A program made the position numbers and the translations under genes. From UBA1268 sp965662195 (GTDB lineage Bacteria; Planctomycetota; Planctomycetia; Pirellulales; UBA1268), in contig CBFIHA010000004.1 in assembly GCA_965662195.1 (NCBI GenBank), positions 1-64,000 on the forward strand: a DNA stretch of 64,000 nucleotides, read 5' to 3'. Shown piece by piece: positions 7,580 through 17,200 of this stretch; within the stretch, counting starts at the first letter, position 1; each line of letters opens with the position of its first letter. Under the pieces are notes generated by a model. The model did not search any database. It worked only from the letters and a program-made list of their open reading frames with translations, and was not told the origin of the DNA.

Positions 7580-10500
7580 TCAGCTGCGGCGTGGTCGACC
7601 GCCCCTGCCCGACCCGAAGAAATACTCTTCGGCAGGCCAGGGCCTGCGGGCGGGCTTCGCTGTGGCCGGCTGAGCAACCGCCGGCCGTGCGGGAGCGGTG
7701 AGCCGCTGCGGCGTGGGGCCGAGATACCGCACGGTTGCCTTGGCTTCCTCGAACAGTGCCGCCACATGAGCGTGGCAGGTGAGCACCAGCATCTGCCGGT
7801 CGCCGGCCTGGTCAGCCATGAAGGCCACCAGCGTCCGAGCCGCGGCCCGGGCCCGGGTGTCATCAAAGTTGACGAGTGCATCGTCCATCACGACCGGCAG
7901 CACGATGCCGTGCTCGTGCAGGCTGCGGACCAGGGCCAGCCGCAGGGCCAGAAAGACCTGCTCACGGGTGCCCCGGCTGAGCCGTTCCGGGTTCCAGACC
8001 GTGCCGGCCGCATCGTGGACATCGAGCCGCGGCTCATCGACGGCGGTGGTGATGCGGGTGTAACGGCCCTCGGTCAGCTGCTTCAGCCAGTGCGATGCCT
8101 CCTGAAGTGCCGCGGGCTGATGGTGCCGGGCGACCTCTGCCCGGGTAGCCTCCAGCAGAGCGTGCGTGCGCCGCAGCAGCAGCAGCCGTCGCTGCTGCTC
8201 GGCAATCGCCGCTTCGGTCCGGGCCAGCTGCCGTTGCTGCGGTTCGACGTCGTCGTCGGCCTCGGCCAGGTCGATCCGTTCGGCCAGCTGGGCCAGCCGT
8301 TGCCTGCTCCCGGCGAGTGTGGTCTCCAGCTCCGCGGTGGCGGCCTCGGCGTCGGCCAGCCGCTGCTCCAGAGACACCTCGGTCTCCGTTCCGAGCCAGT
8401 CATCGAGAAGTTCCGGCTTCGCGAACCGGCTCCGGGCGTCGAGCCAGCTTCGTTCGGCGACGGCCACATCCCGCTCGAGCTGCTCAAAGGCCGGCCGCCG
8501 ATCGACGCGGGCCAGAAAGTCCTCTTCAGTGGTTACTTCCCAGCGTTCCAGCCAGGCCTGGAGGCTGCGGTCGCAGGCCCGCAGCTGCCGCACCGCTTGC
8601 CGGTGCCGCAGCCGAGCCCGATCGAGTTTCCGGGCCAGGGCTTGCCGCTGGTCGTGAATCCGTTGTTGCTGATCGAGCAGCTCCTCAAGCTGCTGGAGAT
8701 GGTCAAGCGCGGTGCCCTCGGGCACCAGATCACACTCGACCAGCACGGCGTCGATCCGCCGGACGGCGGCTGCGAGCTCCTCCCGCTTCTGTCGGGCTTC
8801 GTCCGACAGGCGGCGGCGGTCGTCGTCGAGGGCGAGCAGTTCGTGACGATGGGTGCCGATCCGCCAGACCTCGGCCGGGCTGAGGGTGGCCGGCAGCCCC
8901 CGCTGCTCCAGCGACTTCTTCCAGCGGGACACCGCCGCCTTGCGTCGGCCGATCGCCCGCTTCAGACCCTGGCGGGCAGCCTCGAGCCGATCATTGAAGA
9001 CCGGGAGGGTACCCTCCCGACCGGCCAGCTGCTCCAGACGGGCGATCTCGGCGTCGGCCTGGGCGGCCCGCCGGTCCAGATCGCCACCATGATCGAACCG
9101 CTGAGCATCGTCGGGTGATGCCACCGCCAACTGCCGGGCCGCCCGGGCGATCGTCCGGTCGAGGGCCTCGCACTGGGCTGCCGCCTCGGCCTGTTGCTTG
9201 TGGGCGAGATCATGCTGCCGGCGGAGTTCTTCCAGCCGGTTGCCCGCAGATTTGTCGAGTGACCAGGTCATCACCGAGGCAACGCCGGTGCCCGCCAGCC
9301 CGAGGGCCGCGATCGCGTAGGCCAGTGGGCCGGTCACCACCGCCGGTAGAAGCAGGCCCGACAAAAGCATGGCAGCACCGACGACGAAGACGCCGCCGAG
9401 GCCGAGCAGCCAGTTCATCGGCAGCACCTGACCCTCCAGCTGCCGCCCCATCTCCCGTTCCAGCTGGGTGGTCGTGGCCTCAAGCTCCTCCACCCGCTTG
9501 CCGACAGCCAGCCGTTTGCGGGCAGCGGTCGCCTGCTCGGTGGCCGCCTCGATGGCCCCGGTCAGGCTCAGCCCACCGAGTGACGCCTCAGCCCCCTGAA
9601 CCCGGCCCTCGGCCTGTTCCAGCCGCTTTTTGGCTCGTGTTACCCGGGTGCGGGCCTTCGCCACGGCCCGGGAAGCAGCCTTGCAGCGGCGGGCCCGATT
9701 CCGCAACGGTCCAAACGAGAGTGACAGGCCCTCCGGCAGCAGGACGCCAAGTCCATCGTCGACGGTATCGAGTTGATCGACCTGAACCAGTTTGGCGAGG
9801 CCACAGAGCCCGACCTGTTCGCCGAAGCGACGGGCTGCCAGGCGGGCATGGGCCTCAGCCCGGCTGGCATCGGCCACCAGTCGTTCCAGCTGGGGCCGTT
9901 CGTCGTTGAGTGCCGAGATGGCTGATCGCTTTTCCCAGATGACGGTCTCGGCGGGAAGATCGCCCAGTTCCCGCGCCAGCCGGCGGCGTTCCTGCCGTCG
10001 CTTTTCAGTCAGTCGAGCCGCCCGCCGCTGCTGTTTGACATCCTGCCGCCAGCCGTCGTAGTCGGGATGGACGAGGGTCACGAGCTTGAGCGCCTCAAGC
10101 TCGGCAGCGAGTGTCCGCCAGGTGCCGTGCAGCCCGCCGGCCGGCACGGCCGCTCGAATCAATCCCTCGGACTGGCGGGCCCGGTCAACGGCGGCGGTGA
10201 GGCCATCGGTCTCACGCTGCAGCCGGGCCCGTTCAATGAAGAGGTCACCAACGGCCGCGGCTGCACCTGTCTCGATCGCCTCGCGGAGCTCCTGCCGCTG
10301 CCGCTGGAGGGTCTGCAGCGGCGGCTCATCCGTGGTGCCGTCCCCCTGATCCAGTCGTGCGATTGCCTCCTCGATGTGCCGCAGGGTGCCGGCGACGCGG
10401 GACCGGTCGAGGCCGTTGGCCAGTTCGTAGAGGCGGCTGCCGCAGCCCTCCGGCTCGAGCGTTCGCAGTTCGTGCAGTTCATCAAGGCCGAAAGCCATCA

Positions 10501-10957
10501 CGTTGGTGAAGGTGGCTTCGTCGATGTCGCCGACAAGATCCTGCAGGTAGATCCGCTGGTCGGCCTCGCCGTGGTCATCGAGCCGCTGGATGGTGACCAG
10601 ATCACCCTCGTCGCCCCCAAGGCCAACGATGCCGTCTTCGTAGCTGGCCCGGGTGAGCCCGGCGATGTCGGGCCCCTCGTGCCGCCGTTCAATCAGGAAC
10701 CGGTGCCGCTCCCGGTCACCCCGCGGTCCCCGGCCGATCGCCACCACCAGCCGTCCGCTGCAGGGACGCTGCGGGTCGAGCACCCCCCGGCGAAAGAGAC
10801 CCTCGAAGCCGAAAAAAATCGCCCGCACGAATTCCAGCAGCGACGTTTTGCCGATCTCGTTGGTGCCGTGCAGCACCTGCACCCCGCAGCCAAGCCCGTC
10901 GATGGTGACATCTTCGAGCCCGCCGAACCTTTCGATTTCCAGCCGTTCGATATGCAT
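7580..10957 (-). CDS. YhaN/SbcC-like SMC-family ATPase
   Basis: A protein of 1125 aa with SMC/RecN-type ABC ATPase ends and a long coiled-coil middle. The start MHIERLEIERFGGLEDV leads to Walker A GTNEIGKTS near residues 35-43. The C-terminus has the signature-like LSRGTREQVFLALRLALV and a Walker B-like LPVVMDDALVNFD. Between the coiled coils, around residues 510-560, two hydrophobic stretches (WLLGLGGVFVVGAAMLLSG and AYAIAALGLAGTG) could cross or attach to the membrane, as in other YhaN proteins. The family works with an SbcD/YhaO-type nuclease in DNA end processing. Here the gene 18 bp upstream is such a partner, but it appears catalytically dead. Length and ATPase motifs look intact. Confidence 0.88.
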   Translation of the reverse strand: MHIERLEIERFGGLEDVTIDGLGCGVQVLHGTNEIGKTSLLEFVRAIFFGFEGLFRRGVLDPQRPCSGRLVVAIGRGPRGDRERHRFLIERRHEGPDIAGLTRASYEDGIVGLGGDEGDLVTIQRLDDHGEADQRIYLQDLVGDIDEATFTNVMAFGLDELHELRTLEPEGCGSRLYELANGLDRSRVAGTLRHIEEAIARLDQGDGTTDEPPLQTLQRQRQELREAIETGAAAAVGDLFIERARLQRETDGLTAAVDRARQSEGLIRAAVPAGGLHGTWRTLAAELEALKLVTLVHPDYDGWRQDVKQQRRAARLTEKRRQERRRLARELGDLPAETVIWEKRSAISALNDERPQLERLVADASRAEAHARLAARRFGEQVGLCGLAKLVQVDQLDTVDDGLGVLLPEGLSLSFGPLRNRARRCKAASRAVAKARTRVTRAKKRLEQAEGRVQGAEASLGGLSLTGAIEAATEQATAARKRLAVGKRVEELEATTTQLEREMGRQLEGQVLPMNWLLGLGGVFVVGAAMLLSGLLLPAVVTGPLAYAIAALGLAGTGVASVMTWSLDKSAGNRLEELRRQHDLAHKQQAEAAAQCEALDRTIARAARQLAVASPDDAQRFDHGGDLDRRAAQADAEIARLEQLAGREGTLPVFNDRLEAARQGLKRAIGRRKAAVSRWKKSLEQRGLPATLSPAEVWRIGTHRHELLALDDDRRRLSDEARQKREELAAAVRRIDAVLVECDLVPEGTALDHLQQLEELLDQQQRIHDQRQALARKLDRARLRHRQAVRQLRACDRSLQAWLERWEVTTEEDFLARVDRRPAFEQLERDVAVAERSWLDARSRFAKPELLDDWLGTETEVSLEQRLADAEAATAELETTLAGSRQRLAQLAERIDLAEADDDVEPQQRQLARTEAAIAEQQRRLLLLRRTHALLEATRAEVARHHQPAALQEASHWLKQLTEGRYTRITTAVDEPRLDVHDAAGTVWNPERLSRGTREQVFLALRLALVRSLHEHGIVLPVVMDDALVNFDDTRARAAARTLVAFMADQAGDRQMLVLTCHAHVAALFEEAKATVRYLGPTPQRLTAPARPAVAQPATAKPARRPWPAEEYFFGSGRGGRPRRS

Positions 10958-10975
10958 CGACGTTTCTCCGCGAAG

Positions 10976-12193
10976 TCAGTCTGCAGCCAGCAGTTCGAGT
11001 GCGAGCCAGGCGGCCTCGCGGTCGAGTGGTTCACTCCGACCGGCAGCCTCCTGCTCGGTGACGATATCGGCCAGGGCCGACGTAAATGAATTGCTCGCGC
11101 CGGGGCGGCCCCCGGAGCGACTATGACCAAGCGGGGCGAGCGACTCGTCCGCGTCGGCGCTGACCGCCTCACACCAGACGTCGCTTGCTGCTGAGCGGCA
11201 GCGGCCGCGGAGCAGCTGCAACGCTTCCTCTGCCGCGGCACCGACCTCGATCCGGCGGTCGACGCTCGTGCCGCAGGAAACCTGGCAGTCGACCAGCGTC
11301 AGCGGGCGGGTCGGGGCCGGCGATGTCGCCTCCGGCACCAACGGCTCAAGGGCCCGCCAGAGTGTGTCCGCCAAGCCGGTGTGGTCCCCCTCGGCAGACT
11401 CGATGCAGATGGTCCGCCAGACCACCGCCGCCGCCTGGAGTGGCTGCCAGGTGGCGACCGCCGTACCGGTCGTAGAGGAAGTCTCGGCCGCTGCACCCAA
11501 CGCCGCGTCGTCGGCTGTTGGTGGCCGGTAAAGCCGGAGGCCGTGGCAGCCCTCGGGTAGCTGCTGCTCTCGCGACCGGGGCTGGAGCGGAGGCAGCCAG
11601 AGAACTCCCGGCGGCAGGCCCCGATCGCTGGCAGCTGCCCAGATCGCCAGGGTGTCGGGCCGGGCCAGGACCGACGGTGGCAATGTCTGCCGGGCAGTCC
11701 GTCCCAGTTCGGCTTCGCAGCCGATCAGCAGCCGGCGGTGCAACGGTGCGGGTGATTCGGTGGCGACCGCCCGCTCGGCATCGGCTGCCGCGGCGATGGC
11801 CCAGAGTTCGACCGTGGCGGAGCGGATTGTACCGGTCCAGGGGTTCAGTGGCGTGGCAAAGCTGAGGCCGGCCGGCTCGCCGAGCATCCGCTGGACCTCG
11901 CGCGGTGCTGTCGGATTGCTGGTGACCCAGATGGTTTCGCAGCCGGCGGCAGAGGCTTCGATGATCAGCCGGCGAATGGCGATCACCTGGGCGGGGCTGG
12001 CCCGCAGCTGATCAAGCACGCTGCCGCAGAGCACCACGCCCCGGGCGTCGTGCTGGCGGGCCAACTGGTAGACCTGCCGCAGGGCAGTCAGGGGTGCCTG
12101 CCGGACCCGCTGGCTGAGTGGTTCGGGAAGGCCTTCCGGCTCGGCGATTGGGCGGTCGACGGCCGGATCGGAGGCAACTATCAGGTCGAGCAT
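10976..12193 (-). CDS. SbcD/YhaO-like protein lacking metallophosphoesterase catalytic residues
   Basis: I place the start at the ATG at 12191-12193 (MLDLIVASDPAVDRP), giving 405 aa; an upstream in-frame start would add only a Gly/Arg-rich leader. The layout follows SbcD/Mre11-type nucleases. DLIVASDPAVDRP stands where the DxH motif is expected, VVLCGSVLDQLRASP where GDxxD is expected, and IWVTSNPTAP where GNH(D/E) is expected. The catalytic His of motif I, the Asp of motif II and the His of motif III are all replaced, and no GHxH is visible later. The gene lies 18 bp before the YhaN-like ATPase, so the two proteins probably form a complex. I infer a pseudo-nuclease with a structural or regulatory role; it could instead be a decaying gene, although its frame is clean over 405 codons. 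Confidence 0.7.
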   Translation of the reverse strand: MLDLIVASDPAVDRPIAEPEGLPEPLSQRVRQAPLTALRQVYQLARQHDARGVVLCGSVLDQLRASPAQVIAIRRLIIEASAAGCETIWVTSNPTAPREVQRMLGEPAGLSFATPLNPWTGTIRSATVELWAIAAAADAERAVATESPAPLHRRLLIGCEAELGRTARQTLPPSVLARPDTLAIWAAASDRGLPPGVLWLPPLQPRSREQQLPEGCHGLRLYRPPTADDAALGAAAETSSTTGTAVATWQPLQAAAVVWRTICIESAEGDHTGLADTLWRALEPLVPEATSPAPTRPLTLVDCQVSCGTSVDRRIEVGAAAEEALQLLRGRCRSAASDVWCEAVSADADESLAPLGHSRSGGRPGASNSFTSALADIVTEQEAAGRSEPLDREAAWLALELLAAD

Positions 12194-12327
12194 TGGCGGT
12201 CTCTCGGCGATTCTGGCGGTGGGACGACCGCTGCCGGACCCGGCTGCACCAGCCGGCAAGGCTTCGCCTGTTTACCCGGATTACGACCGCCCGTTGCCGG
12301 ACTCTACCGCCGCCGCTGCAATTGCCG

Positions 12328-13155
12328 CTACTGCAAAAGCGGCGGCTGGGCAGCCAGCGATCGGGCGGCGGCGGCGGCCCATTCCCGATCGTTTGCCGGG
12401 CTGCCGAGAGTGATCTGCAGCCGGCTGCGGTGCAGCACCCCCTTTTCGATCAGGGTCGGAAAAAACCAGGTTGTCAGGGCAAACCGGGGGAGCTCTGCGT
12501 CGCCGGGTGGTGACAGCCTGCGGAGGGCGAGCTCCCGGCCCTCATCCCGCCGCACACAGATCGCCAGGCTCCGCCCGGAGACTGCCTGCCGGAAGAGCAG
12601 GCAGAGCACTGCGGAATCCGGCAGCTGCCGCCAGGGCAGCTGGGGCCGATTCCCGCCACCGGCTGAAGTCGCCAACGCGGTCCAGTCGGTCCGCGGCCCG
12701 TCGCTGCTGCCAACAACAATCTCCATCGCGGGCAGCAGGCAGTCGACGGCGGTGGCCCCATCGCTGCGGACCGCAGAGGTCTGTGTCGACAACACCAATT
12801 CAATGTTCAGCTCGGCGGGACCGGCTGAAAGCCGCCAAAGCGCGGTGGTCCGCAGCCGGCGGCTGTCGCGGGGTTCGTGGATGGCGACGGCATCCCCCCC
12901 GCGAACCCAGCCTTCGACCAGTCGGTCGGTGGGTGATTCCGGCAGTTGGACCGCCAGCAGCGCCGCCGCGCCGCCTGCCAGTCGCACACCCCGGTGAGGC
13001 TGGCTGAGGTCGAGCAGACCCACGAGGTCGCCGCGATCGAACCGCAGCTGCCGTTTCCCACCGGGTCTGTCGCCGGGCCCCGGCCGGCCCGATTCGCAGC
13101 CGGAGTGCCAGAGAATGCTGGTGGCCGGCTGAGGGGGGGAAGCAGACTGCGTCAT
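12328..13155 (-). CDS. Hypothetical protein upstream of the nuclease/ATPase pair
   Basis: The likely start is the ATG at 13153-13155 (MTQSASPPQPATSILWHSG), giving 275 aa. The longer open frame upstream overlaps the divergent phosphatase gene and has the composition of an antisense frame. I recognise no family. Visible features are an Arg/Gly-rich N-terminal part, alternating hydrophobic strands such as SVLCLLFRQ-like and LAICVRRDEG segments, and no membrane helix. It shares strand and direction with the SbcD-like gene 134 bp downstream, so it may belong to the same unit. It is divergent from the phosphatase gene with a 76-bp shared promoter region. Confidence 0.6.
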   Translation of the reverse strand: MTQSASPPQPATSILWHSGCESGRPGPGDRPGGKRQLRFDRGDLVGLLDLSQPHRGVRLAGGAAALLAVQLPESPTDRLVEGWVRGGDAVAIHEPRDSRRLRTTALWRLSAGPAELNIELVLSTQTSAVRSDGATAVDCLLPAMEIVVGSSDGPRTDWTALATSAGGGNRPQLPWRQLPDSAVLCLLFRQAVSGRSLAICVRRDEGRELALRRLSPPGDAELPRFALTTWFFPTLIEKGVLHRSRLQITLGSPANDREWAAAAARSLAAQPPLLQ

Positions 13156-13231
13156 GATGACGCGAGCATATTGTAGATTGCTGGAAGACACAGCCGGGTG
13201 GTTGAAATCCGGGCATGGCAGAGGAGGATAA

Positions 13232-14098
13232 ATGGCTGACGCAGCGGACAGCGGCAGAAACGAACCCGAACCGACGGTGGGCGAGCTCAGGGAGTTCGGC
13301 CAGGTGGCGGAGACAGCGGCCCGGGCTGGGGGCGAGGTGCTCCGGGACTGGCGGGGGCGGTTCGGCATCTCGAAGAAGGGGCCGAGGGACCTGGTGACCG
13401 AGGCCGACATCGCCGCCCAGCGTACGATCCGCGAGATTCTGCTCGGCCGCTTCCCGGATCATGGGTTCATTGGCGAGGAGGGAGAGGCCGACACCGACGT
13501 GCCGCCACTGCGGTGGATGGTCGATCCGCTTGATGGCACCAGTAACTACGTCCACGGCTTCCCGGCGTACTGCGTGTCGGTCGCGCTGGCTGTGGGTGAC
13601 AACCTGCTGGCAGGTGCAATCTACGATCCAGTTGCCGACGAGTGTTTCACCGCGACCCGCGGCGGGGGTGCCAAGCTCGACGGGGTCCTCCTGCAGACCG
13701 CCGATCCGGCCAGCCTCGGCGATGCCCTTGTGGCGGTCAGCTTCCCGCCCCACGTTTCGGCCGAGTCGCAGGCGGTCCGTGATTTTTTGGCGGTTATTCC
13801 CCAGGTCCATTCGGTGCGACGGACCGGCTCAACGGCTATCAACCTGGCATATCTGGCGGCAGGCCGCCTCGATGGCTTCTGGGTCCGCAAGATTGCCTGC
13901 TGGGATGTCGCCGCCGGGCTGTTGATCGCCAGTGAAGCGGGGGGAGTCGTCATTCCCTGCCGGCATGCCGACGACCCGGTCGGCACGCCCCAGCCGCGGC
14001 AGGTGTCGCTTGACCGGCCGGCGTTCGTCGCCGCCGCCAACCGGCTTGTTGCCGCCGGGCTCGACGAGGTGCTCGCCGACGAGCCCCGGCAGGGCTGA
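13232..14098 (+). CDS. Inositol-monophosphatase family phosphatase
   Basis: A protein of 288 aa in the metal-dependent inositol monophosphatase/CysQ/SuhB superfamily, which removes phosphate from sugars, inositols or 3'-phosphonucleotides. The metal-binding motifs are visible: GEEGE near residues 81-85, WMVDPLDGTSNYVHGFP at 95-111, and CWDVAAG in the C-terminal third. A GAGGA ribosome site stands seven bases before the ATG. The substrate cannot be told from sequence; DGTSNYVHG fits the inositol monophosphatase branch better than the CysQ branch. The gene stands alone between the divergent unknown gene and the giant secreted genes. Confidence 0.9.
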   Translation: MADAADSGRNEPEPTVGELREFGQVAETAARAGGEVLRDWRGRFGISKKGPRDLVTEADIAAQRTIREILLGRFPDHGFIGEEGEADTDVPPLRWMVDPLDGTSNYVHGFPAYCVSVALAVGDNLLAGAIYDPVADECFTATRGGGAKLDGVLLQTADPASLGDALVAVSFPPHVSAESQAVRDFLAVIPQVHSVRRTGSTAINLAYLAAGRLDGFWVRKIACWDVAAGLLIASEAGGVVIPCRHADDPVGTPQPRQVSLDRPAFVAAANRLVAAGLDEVLADEPRQG

Positions 14099-14276
14099 GA
14101 GCGGAGCGGGAGAAATGGTTCGTGCCGGTCGTCCGGCTCATCCGGCGGGAACAGGGCCGCAGTTTGCCCGGCATTGGGAATTTACTGGGCAGGTCTGATT
14201 GCGGCGGGGTAGGTTCAAAGAGGTAGCGGTTTGCGCAATCGGAAAACTCTGACACCTTAGGTAACGGCAACTGGTC

Positions 14277-17200
14277 GTGAATTGCCTCTTTTCCCGCCGG
14301 CAGCGGAGGCTCTGCCGCCCGCCCCTGCGAGGGCTGTTTGCCGCCTGGCTCGCTTGCGGATGGCTGTTCGTGCCGCTGGCTGACGCGGGGGCCGCAGAGC
14401 CGGTGCAGCCGCAGGCAAAGGCTCTGGTACGGGAGCTTGAACCCGAGCTTTACTATCTCGAGGACGATGCTGGCGGGCTGGTGCCGGTCCCCGGCTTTCG
14501 CTACCGCGACTTTGTCGATCTGATCCGGCTGCGGGAAGGGCTGCCCGGGCTTCCGGAACTGCCCGGTGCCGTCCTTGAGCAGGTGCGGGTGCGGGTCACG
14601 ATGCCAGCCCAGTCGGCCGGTCGTCAGACGGCTGTCGTTGACGTCGAGGGGGTGATCAGGCAAACCCGTCCCGGCTGGGTCATGCTGCCGCTGAAGCTTT
14701 CCGAACTCGTGCTGGCCGGGCCGCCCGAGGTGACCGGCACCGGCCGGGTCGTTCTCACCATCGACAGGCAGCCGGCGGCGGCTGCTCCAGCCGTGTCCGA
14801 GAAGACAGCCCCAGTGGCTGCGGGAGACCAGCCGATCTTCCGCGGCGAGAGCGGTGGCTTCCTCATCTGGGTCAATGGGCAGGAAGCCGGAACAGCCCTT
14901 CCCGACGGTGGGGCTGAGCGGCAGACAATCAGGCTGCGGGGAATGGTTCCGGTCGATGCCACTGAGCGTCGGGACCTGATCTCATTGACGCTGCCCGCAG
15001 CAGCCAGTTCCCGTCTTGAAATTGAGACCTGGCGGCGGCAGCCAGAGGTCAGCCTTGAGCCACGGGTGCTCGCGCCTGCCGTGACCCCGCTGGGCAGCGA
15101 CACGGCGGCGGCCGGCGGGAGCCTGGTGTCGGTCGAGGGACTGGTTGGGCCGACCCGCATCAGGCTGGCAAAGCCCGACCAGTCGACCATGGTGACCGCG
15201 GAGTTGACCGAGGTGACGACCGAAAGTGTCGTCAGGGTTGATGGCCGCACCGCCAGGATCGATGCAGTGCTCCGGCTGGCCAACCTGCCAGTCGATCGCC
15301 GCACCCTCACCATTGGGCTACCACCGCGATCGACGCTTCGCCGGATCGGCCAGCCGGCCAGCCTGGTCCGACGGGCCGGCACGCCCGATCAGCCCCAGGT
15401 CGTGGTTCGCCTCGACGATGTACGGGAGGGCCGTGCGGTCATCGAACTCGCCTGCGAGCGGGCTATCGATGCCGCCGGTCGAACCGGCTTCGATGCCGGC
15501 GGTTTCAACGTTGCCGGTATCCCGCCCTGGCGGCAATGGGGCAGCACCAGCGTGATCGCTGACGGTGACTGGCAGGTCGACTGGGAGCCGCGGCCAGAGA
15601 ATCGTCGCATCGATCTCCCAGTTGCCATGCAGCAGCCGGGATTTGTTGCCGCCTTCGCCTATGACTCGCAGCCCGTCCGGCTGCCGTTGAAGGTGAAGCC
15701 CCGCAGCAGCCGCGTGGTGATTGAGCCGGAGTACCGCTATCACGTCAGTGGCAGCCGGGTGCAACTCGACATCCGGTTGCGGGCGTCGATCCGCGGGGTG
15801 GCAGCCGAGCGGGTGCGATTGGCCATTCCGGGCTGGGAGGTCGAGGAGGTCGGGCCGGCCGGCATCGTCGACACCGCCAGAGTGGCTGGCGACGAGGATG
15901 AGGTCTCAGTGCCATTTCTGCAGCCGTTGGCCGGTGACGTGGTGGTCGAGCTCCGCTGCAGCAGACCGATCGACCGCGTCAACACGCTCCTGCGGTGGAC
16001 CACGCCCGTGCCCCGGGCCGATTTGGTCGGGCCTGCCAGTGTCACTATTACCTCGGACAGTGACATTGAGGTGATCCCCGACAATGAACTGATCGAGGGC
16101 ATGAGTCGTCAGGTCGCCACCCAGCAGGGCAGGGGGACCGGCGACCTGCCCCGGATGGCCTATCGGGTGGAGGCGACCGAGGCGATCTTTGCGGCGACCC
16201 GCCGATTCCTTGACCGCCAGGTCGATGCCACGGTCGCCGCCCAGATTGACATTGGCACCACGGCACTCGCGGTCCGCCAGGTGGTGCGGCTGGATGTTGC
16301 CCACGTGCCGCTGGAATTCATCGAGTGGCTGGTCCCGGAGGCGGTGCTGAATGAGGCCGATGTCGAGATTCGCCAGAATGGCCAGTTGCTGCTGCCAGAA
16401 GTCGTCGCTGCCGATGTCGAGGCCGACTCCCAGCCCCCACCAGCCGCGGCCGCGCCGGCCACTCCACCCGATGAATCGGTCGACGGCGATGCCCAGCCGG
16501 TCCGGCTGGCGCCGCGGCGAGCGGTCCGAGTGCTGCTGACGGAACCGCTGTTGGGCACGGGGGAACTGGTGGTCCGTTACCGGCTCCCGCTGCCCACGAT
16601 TCCCGAAGAGACGACCGTGGCGGTGTCGGTGCCGCTGCTGTTACCCCGGCCTGCGGTCATCGCTCGTGAATCGGTGACACTGACCGAGGCGGTCGGTTTC
16701 ACAGTTGACGTTCGGGACGACCGGTGGAATCGGGAGGGCGATCTGCAGCAACTCGGCTTCGGGCGGACCTGGAACGCAGTGCGGCAACAGCCGCAGATCG
16801 ACCTGGCAATTTCCCGACGCAGCGAGGACGTTCGTGGCGAGACCGTGGTTGAGGCCGCCTGGGTGCGGACGACGTTGCGGCGGACGCTCAGACTGGATCG
16901 CTGGACTTACGCCATCACCACATCGGCCGGACGACTGCCCCTGTTCCTGCCGGTGGCGAACGACAGCGGCCAGACAGATCCGGCTTTGGGGCGAACCACC
17001 GCCCGCGTGCGGGTTGATGGTGGCAACTGGCTGGTGGCCGAGGATGCCAGCGGTCGCCTCATGGTCGATCTCGACCAGGAGGGTGGAACCCATCTGCTGG
17101 AGATCGAGGTTCGTCAGCCGCTGGCCGACCGGTCGCTGGCCGGTCGCCTGCCGGTGCCGCTGGGGGTTGAACTGGAGCGGCCCGGGTTGCCGGCCTCCAC

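Noticed and set aside
7568..9118. 516-aa plus-strand frame opposite the YhaN-like gene
   Set aside because: Antisense to the ATPase gene with its motifs intact on the other strand; no family resemblance.
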